Shown here: positions 19,881 through 27,736 of the stretch, piece by piece
Layout of the letters: every line of letters begins with the position of its first letter
Numbering within the stretch: the stretch's first letter is position 1
Origin: Chara braunii
Lineage: Eukaryota > Streptophyta > Charophyceae > Charales > Characeae
Assembly: GCA_003427395.1 (NCBI GenBank)
Contig: BFEA01000394.1
Coordinates: 1,075,493-1,104,797, forward strand
DNA: 29,305 nt
Reading direction: 5' to 3'
Made by a program: the position numbers and the translations under genes
Notes under the pieces: generated by a model
What the model saw: only the letters and a program-made list of their open reading frames with translations
The model's database searches: none
Told to the model about the DNA's origin: nothing

Positions 19881-20851
19881 ACGTCAAAATATTTTACTTT
19901 ATTCGTCAAGTTCTATTATCTAAGTTCGGACACAGACCTGTATTTCAATAGTTCATAGGTGTAACAACTGAGCTAGGCCCATTGGTCCTAGCTGCAGCCA
20001 CAGTACCGCGTCCCGAGAAGGAACGGGGCGTGGGTAAAGAGTAAAATACGGAAAAAACAACAACAACAACAACAAAAAAAAAAATCAGAAAGGAAAGGGG
20101 ACACGGGAATTTTCCGGCACCTCGCCAGTCCTGCGGGTCGGGCCCGCCATCGCGTTGGACTGTAAAACCGAAGGGGATAGCCCCGTCGGGCCCTCAACCC
20201 CTCGGTCCCTTCCAACACTCCGTTGCTCCCATACTGCCGTCTGCTGGCCTCAATCCCTGCGTCTGCTGCGTACCAGTCCGGTGCTGTAACCTATAGGGCT
20301 AAGCCCAAGTCTGGTACCAGCAGGCCTGACTCGCCTTATAGAGAGGTAGCGCACGACCCTTGGGGCCAAGGAAAACGCCCTATACCACTTCCCGGCCCAC
20401 ACTTGCACAAGGGACCACCCAAACTTACGTCGCCCTACCCTGTATTCCCCCACATGCCCAAAAAAAAGCCGCGCCAACCTTCCGACCGAGCCGCTGCTAC
20501 CCCTACCCGGCCGAATCCATCAGGTCCCATCATCTGGATTTCCGCGTAAGTCCATACCGGCTCACTAAGCCGTCCATCGTACCACGCGGAACCAAATGAA
20601 CAAGGTACTAATAGGCTAAACAATTCAATAAAAAAAATAAATAAAAAAACATATGCTGACAAAAAAATCCACGCTACGTCTGCCAGTTTAACCAAAAGAA
20701 AGGAAAATCACACGCGCCTCAAACTTGCGCGCCCACGCACTCCTTACTCTAGTCAACCACCTAGGCAACATAAATTACAGATGCGGCCACGCCGAACGTG
20801 GCATATTTAAACTTTAATCCAAACGGCTTTCTGTCGTTTGCAAAGACCAGG
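19881..20851 (-). other. LTR B, first kilobase: no gene seen
   Basis: GC-rich stretch with several 75-108-codon frames on both strands that overlap each other and show no family features. It shares the word GAGGGCCCG-CGGGGCTATCCCC with copy A at 743-770. A CAA/A-rich patch lies at 20050-20090. Confidence 0.5.
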
Positions 20852-20877
20852 GCGGATACCCTTGTAAGGATATTCGC
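20852..20877 (-). other. Terminal hairpin of LTR copy B
   Basis: The arms GCGGATACCC and GGATATTCGC pair with one mismatch and one G-T pair around TTGTAA, 7 bases from the LTR end. It is equivalent to 256-281 and 23449-23472. Confidence 0.65.
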
Positions 20878-20884
20878 ACCGACA

Positions 20885-20888
20885 CCGA
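20885..20888 (+). other. Target-site duplication, right copy
   Basis: CCGA follows the terminal ACA of the insertion and precedes the codon phase in which the LINE resumes. It is the partner of 12856-12859. Confidence 0.65.
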
Positions 20889-21861
20889 TGTAGTGGCTGG
20901 AGTAAATGCGGAACAGTGGGTGAGAGGCAGAGAAACTAAACTGGGTTGGTCCCTCACTAAAGAGTCTGAAATCACCTTGAACACCTCTGAGTCAGCGAAT
21001 CTCGAGGAAGTGAGGGTCCTTCAAACATCATTAGCCAAGAAGGAGCCTGTGGTGTTGAAATGGTTGGCCTGAGATTATTTGGTGGACCTAGTTTTGTATG
21101 GCTGCAGGTGTAATAGTGGGTCCACCAAAGGTGTAATAGTCCCCCGCCCATTCATTACCTACTACCCCAAAGTTGGGTCTTCTTACCTCAGAACGAAGAA
21201 AGTTCAACCACTAGATGTGACGACCTGCAGATTCAAGAAAGTTCACGGGGTAGAACAGACGATGCCAGATTTTCGAAAGTTTTGGAAAGCTTTGAAAGAT
21301 ATACCGTCTCAAAGACAGGCGAGTTTGATGTGGGTTCAATCCTTGGACTTCACAGCGTCTTCTCAGTGGTTGAGTACTGGAGGCTTGGAGTGGGATACTA
21401 CCTGTATAAGATGCCATACTGCAGTGGAGTCAGCCACCCATATTTGGCTCTCTTATCCGTTTTCTAAAGACATATGGAACTGGTGGAGACTCCAATGGGA
21501 GGATGCAGTGGGGGTAGGATGAAAATGGACAGATGAATGAATTTTAACTCCCTGCCCGCCAGATGGGAAGCAACTGGACAAAGAGTGGGGGTACGTGGTT
21601 TTGGTGTATCGGAAAATTGTTATGGAGGTAATATGGAAAGCAAGGAACGCAGAGGTCTTCAAGAATCAGAGTACTTCATTTCACCAGCAACGATCTTCAG
21701 TTAAACAGGCTTTGAAACTTACCATCCTTTCGGATTGGCGAAAGTGCCAAAAGAGAGGTGGCAGAGGGAAAAGTTGGTTCCGAAAGACATGGACTAACGG
21801 TAACGTCCTGGCTTCAGTTACGGAGGAAGGGAAGATTGAGATAGCCAGGTGGCTGACTTAA
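20887..21861 (+). pseudogene. LINE ORF2, C-terminal part with zinc knuckle
   Basis: Reading resumes in the same codon phase as the break at 12859 and stays in one frame to 21861, with stops at 21070 (TGA), 21520-21522 (TGA) and 21541 (TGA). The segment near 21400-21475 has C-x2-C (CIRC) followed by H-x4-H-like spacing in TAVESATHIWLSYPFS. This is the zinc-binding C-terminal domain typical of plant LINE ORF2 (zf-RVT type). A further conserved block, IVMEVIWKARNAEVF at about 21613-21660, follows. Confidence 0.85.
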
Positions 21862-22377
21862 AGAGACACTATAATGATCTAGTTCTTATCTGCTGCTATT
21901 CTTGGCCTCGTTTCGAAACCTTGGTCTTTGGCTATCAGGCCTAAACTGTACTTGTTTTTTTTTTTCTTTTCAGATCGGATTTAGATCTGTGTCGAGACTG
22001 GTGCTGGAATGGGATTCTAACTGTCGAACTGTTCCATTGAGATCGTATTTAGATCTGAGTCTTGTCAAGATTGCTCTTGGTATTGTTAGCCTTTTGTATG
22101 AGATATGCTCTCCCAAATCAACAAAAGATCCAGAACTAGCTGAATCTATGTTGAGAGGATCAGAGAGGAGCTTAAAGTGAAGTATAGCTTCTGATGGGGA
22201 GATTAAGATGAGCTAGCCTATATCTTGTAGCTCAACCTTTTTTTTTTCTGAGCTTCAAGGTTATATGTTGGAAGTTGGTCTAAGCGAAACTGGCTGAGGC
22301 TTCCAGGATAACTCCGGGTTGAATTGTGAGGTCCCCGGCCTCGTTCCATTGGTTATTGCAATATATGATTCAATTTT
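21862..22377 (+). other. LINE 3' untranslated region
   Basis: About 500 bp lies between the last ORF2 stop and the A-tail. It contains two T-runs (21955-21970 and 22239-22248) and a 92-codon frame (21902-22180) without recognised features. Confidence 0.7.
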
Positions 22378-22409
22378 AAAATTAAAAAAAAAAAAACAAA
22401 AAAAAAAAA
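22378..22409 (+). other. LINE A-rich 3' tail
   Basis: Two A-runs interrupted by single bases end the LINE, as expected for target-primed reverse transcription. The sequence right after it (CACTCACCTTCTGC) was not found near 9285, so no target duplication is assigned. Confidence 0.8.
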
Positions 22410-22660
22410 CACTCACCTTCTGCAGAACGGTCACCCGTCGTTTCAGGTGTCGTCAAGTGCACTGGGGCTGATATGCCCCAGTCACTTCCTTAAGCGCCAT
22501 GTGCTGCTCACTTTTAGTTTTAGGTTTTTTTTTTTTTTTTTTCTTCTTAATTCTCGTTGGCTTATGGCAACGGCCTTATTCCGTTTGTGGACTCACCCAC
22601 AAACTATTAAAATAAAAACCCGAGTTCGATCCCTACCGGGATCGAGAAAAAAATAAAAAA
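22410..22660. other. tRNA-like and T-rich segment after the LINE
   Basis: Notable parts are a hairpin ACTGGGGC/GCCCCAGT at about 22459-22480, a T-run at 22525-22542, and then tRNA-like pieces at 22554-22646. The tRNA-like pieces comprise TGGCAACGGCC resembling an A box, a perfect 8-bp arm GTTTGTGG/CCACAAAC, and a B-box-like GAGTTCGATCC. The B box runs into a perfect hairpin CGATCCC/GGGATCG (22627-22644). The spacing does not give a cloverleaf. It is probably a tRNA-derived relic. Confidence 0.4.
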
Positions 22661-22718
22661 AATTGGCCTATTTCTCGATTTATCCGTGTCATCCTTGCGC
22701 AAGGGCCATGCTAATCTC
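22660..22718 (-). ncRNA. 5'-truncated U6 snRNA-like sequence
   Basis: The minus strand keeps the U6 3' half: GATTAGCATGG (AGC triad intact), then CCCTTGCGCAAGGATGACAC, then ATAAATCGAGAAAT, then a T-rich end that resembles a Pol III terminator. The 5' stem and ACAGAGA box are replaced by unrelated sequence. Truncation from the 5' side is the usual look of a retroposed RNA. It is closer to canonical U6 than 19742-19831 over the shared part. Confidence 0.85.
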
Positions 22719-22804
22719 GGCGTGGCTGATTTCAACCGCGCGATCTCGAAGATTGCACGGCCGAAATCGACCGCGCCCATCCTCACGTGTTGGGCTGCTC
22801 CAAA

Positions 22805-22937
22805 AGGAGCTAGCCCGGTAGCGCAACTGGTTAGGTTCGATCCCCATATCAGTGTGGTGACAGTCAAGTACCGGTACCACCTAGGCTAGCTCCTATCACG
22901 GGAGCTAAGCCCGCAACTCTTCTATAAGAAGAGTTGC
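22805..22937. other. Dense hairpin cluster with tRNA-like boxes
   Basis: AGGAGCTAGCC (22805-22815) pairs perfectly with GGCTAGCTCCT (22884-22894). The latter overlaps TAGCTCC (22887-22893), which can instead pair with GGAGCTA (22901-22907). A third perfect hairpin, GCAACTCTTC/GAAGAGTTGC with a 5-base loop, follows at 22913-22937. Inside the first pair are an A-box-like TAGCGCAACTGG and a B-box-like GGTTCGATCCC only 3 bases apart, as in a tRNA that lost its anticodon arm. Confidence 0.6.
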
Positions 22938-23448
22938 CTCCCTAGTAGGCCCATATGCTGTAACCGAGAAGGCTCGGCGTGCCGTACCTCCAGTTCGTCG
23001 GGCGTACCGCTGTCGAGCCGACAAAGTTCTGGCCCAACAGCTTGTGGTCTAACCCATGAGCCTTAGTTGCGTACGCGGTACCCCCGCGCCCCCCTTTCAA
23101 AAACAGAAACCCTTCCTAATCCTCTCGGGCCGCGGATCTAACCCTTGACGCGACCACCTTTTTTACATACTATGGCCCTGAACGGCGCGACTTAACAACC
23201 ACGCGACATTATTTTAGGTAAAATAAGACTAATTTTAGCGTCCGCACGTTCTTGCGGCGTTGACAAAATCGAAGCATTTCCATTCACATTTTTTACTCCC
23301 GGATGCCGCTCGAGTCCGAATTAAAGTTTAAAAACTTTTAGTCCCTCAGTCATAGGTCAGGACTGTATAACTTTTGGCAACGTCAGGCTCATCGGGTCCT
23401 TCAATCCAACGAAAGAGTTGGACAGCATCCGACGTTCAAAAACCTCGA
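22938..23448 (-). other. LTR copy C, first part: no gene seen
   Basis: No coding homology was recognised. The region holds a short hairpin CCAAC/GTTGG at 23406-23421. Composition is GC-rich near 22960-23100 and AT-rich after 23160. Confidence 0.45.
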
Positions 23449-23472
23449 CAAATACCCTTGTCAGGGTATTTG
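23449..23472 (-). other. Terminal hairpin of LTR copy C
   Basis: CAAATACCC and GGGTATTTG form a perfect 9-bp stem around TTGTCA. It lies 8 bases from the LTR end, like the hairpins of copies A and B. Confidence 0.75.
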
Positions 23473-23480
23473 CCCCGACA

Positions 23481-23692
23481 ACAACCAGGTTTCCGTTTCT
23501 GGTGGAGGGTTGGTTCTTTTGGGGGGGGTTGTCAGAGCTTCTTTTCTGGATGATCGGGCGTCGTTGCACCACGGCGCTTCTACTTTTTTTTTATGTGGGG
23601 TGTTTTTTTTTTTTTTTTTTTTAAAGCAGCGTCAGTCTTATCAAGAATTTGTTACAACATAATAAAAAATAACAAACATTATTGTTACATTA
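23481..23692. other. G-rich and T-rich low-complexity DNA
   Basis: Contains a G8 run near 23521, T-runs at 23585-23592 and 23604-23623, and no recognisable gene. The 68-codon frame across it is compositional. Confidence 0.6.
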
Positions 23693-23697
23693 TGATA

Positions 23698-23728
<31 letters not shown>

Positions 23729-23735
23729 TACTATA
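23693..23735. repeat. (ATT)n microsatellite, left
   Basis: An ATT trinucleotide run lies at the outer edge of the left foldback arm. A related ATT-rich tract (24582-24665) lies at the outer edge of the right arm, in mirrored position. Confidence 0.85.
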
Positions 23736-24583
23736 TTAATACCTAGGCTACCAGCCGGGCCGCCCGGATCACCTTATTTTCCCGTACGGCCCGACCGTAC
23801 AAGGACCAAGGAAGGTCCTAGCAAAAAAAAAAAGAAAAAAAAAACACATAAAAAACATCCGAAAAGAAACTATGTTATGCCGAAAAATAAACTGAACAAC
23901 TTTTGCCTCAGGGTCACATCGAAATTATTTGCCAATTTTAAAATTAAAAATAAAGTTAAAAAATAATTTTATTTTTTATTTATTTATTTTTTTATTTTTT
24001 TGGGCCCCGGCCGAACAAGTGGCCCTAGGGACCTTGTCCCACTTGCACCGTTAAGTTGCGGCAGCTCAACGGTGCGACAACTAAAAAAATTCATTCTAAT
24101 TCAATTTCAATGAGAAATGCATTTATAAATGTCACAAATATAATTGTTCTGGTTTTTATTTTTTCACAATTGGAGTGGCATACGAACACTTCCACATCAG
24201 AAAATAAAGAGTTGCCAGAATCCCGTACAAAAATGGCAAATGGAAGGAGACTCGTACAATAGCCTTAAAAAAACGCCTTTGGAGGGAACAAGAGTTTCGT
24301 TGAGCTAGCTGTCTTGAAAAAAGGAGACAACTAGCTCAACGGAAAGTGGCGAGGGTAGGGGGAGTAGTATCTGAAAGAAAATATTTATTTCTGCTTTTTA
24401 CTGTAAAAAACAAAAAAAATAGTCCTTATTGCCTTTTTAATTAAAAACGGACCGCTAGATGACTTGGATGACGTGCATCTCCGTCATCGCGTACAGTTAC
24501 ACAGTGTCGAAAACCCAACGTTGACCTAGCTCAACGGAGCTAGTGGGACAAGGTCCCGGGCCACTCTGGTAGCCTAGATTAAT
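23735..24583. mobile_element. Foldback element with stacked palindromes
   Basis: The left arm ATTAATACCTAGGCTACCAG (23735-23754) and right arm CTGGTAGCCTAGATTAAT (24566-24583) are inverted copies. A second arm pair is AGTGGCCCTAGGGACC... at 24018-24042 with GGTCCCGGGCCACT-ending sequence at 24543-24565. On the right the two arms are contiguous; on the left 263 bp separate them. More hairpins lie inside: CACCGTT/AACGGTG (24046-24075), CGTTGAGCTAG/CTAGCTCAACG (24298-24341) and CTAGCTC-AACG-GAGCTAG (24526-24543). No transposase is seen, so it is MITE-like or foldback-like. Confidence 0.7.
23755..24017. other. Block inserted in the left arm, starting with three perfect hairpins
   Basis: Three consecutive perfect stem-loops occupy 65 bases: CCGGGC-C-GCCCGG (23755-23767), GTACGG-CCCGA-CCGTAC (23784-23800) and AGGACC-AAGGAA-GGTCCT (23802-23819). 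An A-rich tract, AT-rich sequence and a T-rich run to 24000 follow. It interrupts what is one continuous arm on the right side. Confidence 0.55.
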
Positions 24584-24665
24584 ACATTATTATTATTATA
24601 TTAATACATTATTATTATTATATTAAATCTTTATTATTATTATACTAATACATTATTATTATTTA
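24582..24665. repeat. (ATT)n-rich tandem tract, right
   Basis: A unit of the form ATTAATACATTATTATTATT recurs three to four times with small changes. It mirrors the left ATT run. Confidence 0.85.
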
Positions 24666-24984
24666 TCTCAAATCGTTCTTTTTTTTTTTATGTCATTGTT
24701 GACGATTCGACACTAGGTCGACATTCCTTGGGTTAATTTTTTTCTTTTTTTCTTTGTTTTTTAGTTCGTTTGGTTCTTTTGTTGTTGTTTGGAGGCCTTC
24801 TGGAGCCAAGTCCCACTTGCCAAAAACTTTTACTTGTGACCGTAGATCTCTGCAATCCGCGGTCAGAATATGGGTAAGAGGGACGACGACTCAAACCTAA
24901 AACCTTTTTGTGTGCTGGTTGACTTATTCTTTTTTTCCGTTTTTTACTTTTTTTTTTTCCTCCTTTTTTACAAAACGTTTTTTA
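24666..24984. other. T-rich spacer: no gene seen
   Basis: Several T-runs (24680-24689, 24736-24760, 24950-24958) and no recognised features. Confidence 0.6.
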
Positions 24985-25045
24985 CAAAAAAGGGTTCGTC
25001 GACGACTCAAGCGTGACAAAAAAGGGTTCGTAGATGACTCAAGCT
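24985..25045. repeat. Short tandem repeat, two ~33-bp units
   Basis: CAAAAAAGGGTTCGTCGACG and CAAAAAAGGGTTCGTAGATG each continue ACTCAAGC. Two units only. Confidence 0.8.
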
Positions 25046-25554
25046 TTAACTTAACTGCTCCTTGGCAAGCGGGTTGTGGAGGACCCACCAAGTGTGGTGC
25101 TCCGCCTGGGATAGAGATGAAGATGAAGGATGAAGAGAGAGCGAGATGGCACAACGCAACTCCCATGCTAGACTCCAACGCACGTATTCTAAAGTATGCC
25201 AATGTAGAATGAATCGGAAAACAGACAACAACTCGGGTATACCCCAGCGGACTGACGGGACTTGACCGGACTGGCTTGTACCGACAGAGATACCAGCCTG
25301 GACTGGACTACCCCGAGTACAACACAGGTTTGTGAGAACAGGCCAAGGGGATGGTCGCACAGGCCAACCAGAGGTCCGCTACACGACCCTCGGCCTGTGA
25401 TACATCACCTAGATATAAACACGCTTCCGCCAAGAAGCGGAACTCTACCAAGAAAAAAAAACCCTGAGTAGTCTAGGATGCAGAGCAAGCTCCATGCTGA
25501 GTCCATGCGATGTAACATAGGATAGGAAATGTCACAAAAAACAACAATATCACA
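25046..25554. other. Unassigned sequence downstream of the chromovirus
   Basis: Overlapping frames of 69-104 codons on both strands have no family features. GACTGG-like words recur at 25248-25310, and a TATAAA-like word stands at about 25414. It may contain the chromovirus 3' LTR, but no LTR end could be fixed. Confidence 0.35.
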
Positions 25555-25566
25555 GCTAACAGCCTG

Positions 25567-25785
25567 AGAAGCAACTAACTAGCATACATGTCATAGGAAA
25601 GCAGAAATAACTAACTAGCATACATGTCATAGGAAAGCGGAAAGTAATGACAACGAAATCCTAGAATGTTGGAGGCAATATCCTCAGTCTGGAAACAACT
25701 GATTAGTGTATGAGTCCTAAGAACAACAAAAGTAGAATGACTAAATCCTAGAAATGCCAGAGGCAGTAGCCTCAGTCTGAGTCAA
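25567..25785. repeat. Two interleaved direct repeats
   Basis: AACTAACTAGCATACATGTC followed by ATAGGAAAGC occurs at about 25573 and 25609. AAATCCTAGAA...GAGGCA followed by CCTCAGTCTG occurs at about 25659-25692 and 25744-25778. They lie downstream of pol on the minus strand and may be LTR or 3' UTR material. Confidence 0.75.
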
Positions 25786-25965
25786 CAAAGCAACAACAAG
25801 ACAACCATATGTCACAGGAGGAGTGTGTCGCAAACCAAAGAGTGAGATGGGGGTCGATAAACTAAGGGCATCCACACATAAATAGCAGGGTGACACATGT
25901 CATCAGGCTCAATGAGGATAGGGAACTGGGAGCGAACAGAACTAATGACCCAAACAGATAGACCA

Positions 25966-26439
25966 TCAGGGCGGGTAATGCTCGACTAAAGGGGTGACCG
26001 CTATAAAGGGTCGACCATGCAAGGGAACAAGGGAGCCTGGTATACTGGGCGCACCTAGATGAAGCATGCGAGGCTGCCTAACTAGGGCGTGAGGGCAGGC
26101 AGAGGGTAGAAAAGTGATTGGTAAGGGAATCATGCAAATGACTCCTAAGGTGAGGGAGGTCGGAGCTAGATCCGTAAGCTGAGAAGCCAGGGCAACACTA
26201 TGGTCCCGATGCCTATGCGTATACCAAGGGAGAGCCCAACTCAGAGGAACCCGACGAAGGGAGACCATCATGCGACACAACCAGGGTACTGTACAGGGTA
26301 AGGTGGTAAGAGAGTAACGACGTCTGAAGTAGGCAGAGCTGATCGTTACGAAGTCCATGAAGTTGTCGATGACGTCCATGATGAGAAGTTTGGAATGCCG
26401 TCGAGGAAGAGTCGCAACGTCGACGAGCTGAAGTGGCAA
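25966..26439 (-). other. Unrecognised 157-codon frame after pol
   Basis: A minus-strand open frame lies just downstream of the pol stop. The product has no motif I know and is rich in Leu, Pro, Arg and Thr. An antisense frame (26395-26820) overlaps its upper part. It may be an extra ORF of the element or just an open stretch in its 3' region. Confidence 0.25.
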
Positions 26440-26493
26440 GACTGGAGTGGATGGAGTACCGAAAAGTCAAAGACGTGGGAAGAAGAGTCAGAG

Positions 26494-27165
26494 TCAATCC
26501 TCGTATCGACCAGGACGACGATGGGTGCGCTGTGGACGCTCAGAAACATCCGGTTCCTGCTGAAGGTCTGCCTCAGATGGAGCAAGCTCGACTTCAGCGG
26601 TCTCCTCAGTCGAGGGAGAAGGAGAAGGGTTAGTGGGATGAGGAGGAGCAGTCAACCCAGCATGACGAGCACGGTCATAGGCACGCACCAATATGGGAGC
26701 GTGTTGCAAGTGCTCGAGGGGCTCCCAAGTAGCCTCCTCATCAGGGTAACCCTTCCAACGTACGAGATACTCGACGTGGGGAGGGTTGTCGTCGGTGCCT
26801 CGACGACCAATGATGTCTGAAACGAGGAACTCCTCGTGGCCGTCCACCATGATGGGTGGACGGCGCTCGTATTGTCGTCCAGCGAAACGCTCAGACAATC
26901 TACGGTAGGGACGCTGTAACGAGACGTGGTAGACATCGTGCACACGAGCCTGGCGTAGGTAGTCGGACAGCTTCACTCGGAAGCTGACCGGGCTAGAAGC
27001 CGTATCCGAACCGACGGCCTGGAGAATGCGGCATGGGTCAAAGAAGCGACGCCCAAACTTGTGAAGCGTGTTCGCTTCGAGCTGTAAGTGGCGGACGTCG
27101 ATAAGCACATCATCACTGACTTTGAATGAATGATTCATCCTCGATCGGTTTGCACGTACTGCCAT
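26494..27165 (-). pseudogene. Chromovirus integrase C-terminus with chromodomain
   Basis: The minus-strand frame encodes the integrase C-terminal part (VSDDVLIDVRHLQLE and RRFFDPCRILQAVGS, a GPY/F-like module). The linker RVHDVYHVSLQRPYRR follows, then a chromodomain at residues about 113-160 with VEYLVRWKGYPDEEATWEP. The chromodomain is thought to guide integration by binding chromatin marks. A basic, Pro/Glu-rich tail ends at the stop. The apparent start ATG at 27165 is only the edge of the foldback insertion; the natural frame comes from 27741 upwards. Confidence 0.92.
27161..27165 (-). other. Target duplication of the foldback insertion, left
   Basis: GCCAT here and GCCAT at 27737-27741 flank 27166-27736. 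Removing one copy and the insert leaves the integrase frame in phase. Confidence 0.75.
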
Positions 27166-27736
27166 ACGAATCTAGGAAGTGGCTATGTGCTCATGTGCGG
27201 TCTTCATGCAACATAAAAATTCACATGAGAAATGAAAGTTGAAAAAACATTCCATAAAAAAAAATCCTTCATATTTATAAATTATCATTCCAATGTTTGT
27301 CCAATTCTAAAATTTTCAATTTTATTTGATAAGTTCCCGTCTAAATTTGAGTTTTCCCTTCCAACTACATCTATTTGTTCAAGATGAAATGAAAGTTTGG
27401 ACGAGTTTATAAAATGTTTTAATTAGACTTTCATTGTACTACAACAAATATCGTTAATTTAGATTGGATTAACCTATTTATAACTGGAAATCCTTACTTA
27501 GAATGACAATCCAATTAAAATATTTCATGAACTCATCCAGACTTTCATTCTATCTCTAGCATGTAGTTCAAATAAGAAGGGATACCCCATTCTTGGAAGG
27601 AAAGTTTTCAAGTAAGACGGAAATTTTTTTAATTGGAATGACATTTTTTAAGATGGAATGAAAATTTGAAATTTAAAATGTAATTTTACTCTAGAATGAT
27701 TATTTAATTCTGAAAAAAAATTCTGTTGTGATCGAC
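27166..27736. mobile_element. 571-bp AT-rich foldback insertion in integrase
   Basis: The inner arms 27383-27424 and about 27503-27560 are inverted copies (GATGAAATGAAAGTTTGGAC against a right-arm sequence whose complement reads GATAGAATGAAAGTCTGGAT). Pairing extends outward with gaps through TTCCCGTCT/AGACGGAAA and TTTTCCCTTCC/GGAAGGAAAG. Motifs of the GAATGAAA type recur on both strands. The ends show no clear short TIR, and there is no coding capacity. It behaves as a non-autonomous foldback/MITE element with a 5-bp target duplication. Confidence 0.8.

Larger units (their letters stand above)
12860..20884 (-). mobile_element. 8.0-kb LTR-type insertion inside the LINE
   Basis: The insertion begins TGT and ends ACA on the plus strand and is flanked by CCGA. 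From its right end it contains LTR copy B (20884 to 15158, minus orientation), a PBS-like site, an internal region with tandem repeats and a run of N. Its left terminus does not resemble the LTR 3' end at 15158. Either the second LTR is lost, truncated or hidden in the gap, or a second element sits on the left. No gag, protease or polymerase homology is visible in the sequenced internal part, so it looks non-autonomous. Confidence 0.72.
15158..20884 (-). mobile_element. Giant LTR-like repeat, copy B (minus strand)
   Basis: This 5.73-kb sequence begins TGTCGGTGCG at 20884 (minus) and ends TTCGACA at 15158, giving canonical TG...CA ends. It is colinear with copy A in the terminal hairpin, the antisense donor cluster, the CAG-rich block, the tRNA-like block, the hairpin array and the five tandem units. 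The two are strongly diverged from each other, so they are separate insertions and not the two LTRs of one element. Copy B carries a U6-like segment that I could not find in copy A. Confidence 0.72.
22660..23480 (-). mobile_element. Third LTR fragment of the same family (copy C, minus strand)
   Basis: It starts TGTCGGGGCA at 23480 on the minus strand with the same terminal hairpin. It carries a U6-like piece in the same orientation as copy B, 762 bp from the terminus. In between, similarity to A and B is limited to short words, so it is a diverged subfamily or a fragment. The far end is not defined. Confidence 0.6.

Noticed and set aside
21902-22180. 92-codon frame in the LINE 3' UTR as an extra gene
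   Set aside because: No domain, no start context, and it lies between the ORF2 stop and the A-tail.
22627-22660. Hairpin plus A-run as a rho-independent terminator
   Set aside because: The genome is eukaryotic; the hairpin overlaps a tRNA-like B box, and the T-run on the other strand belongs to the U6-like 3' end.
249-23480. LTR copies A and B as the two LTRs of a single element
   Set aside because: They are in opposite orientation and strongly diverged, and B has its own target duplication inside the LINE.
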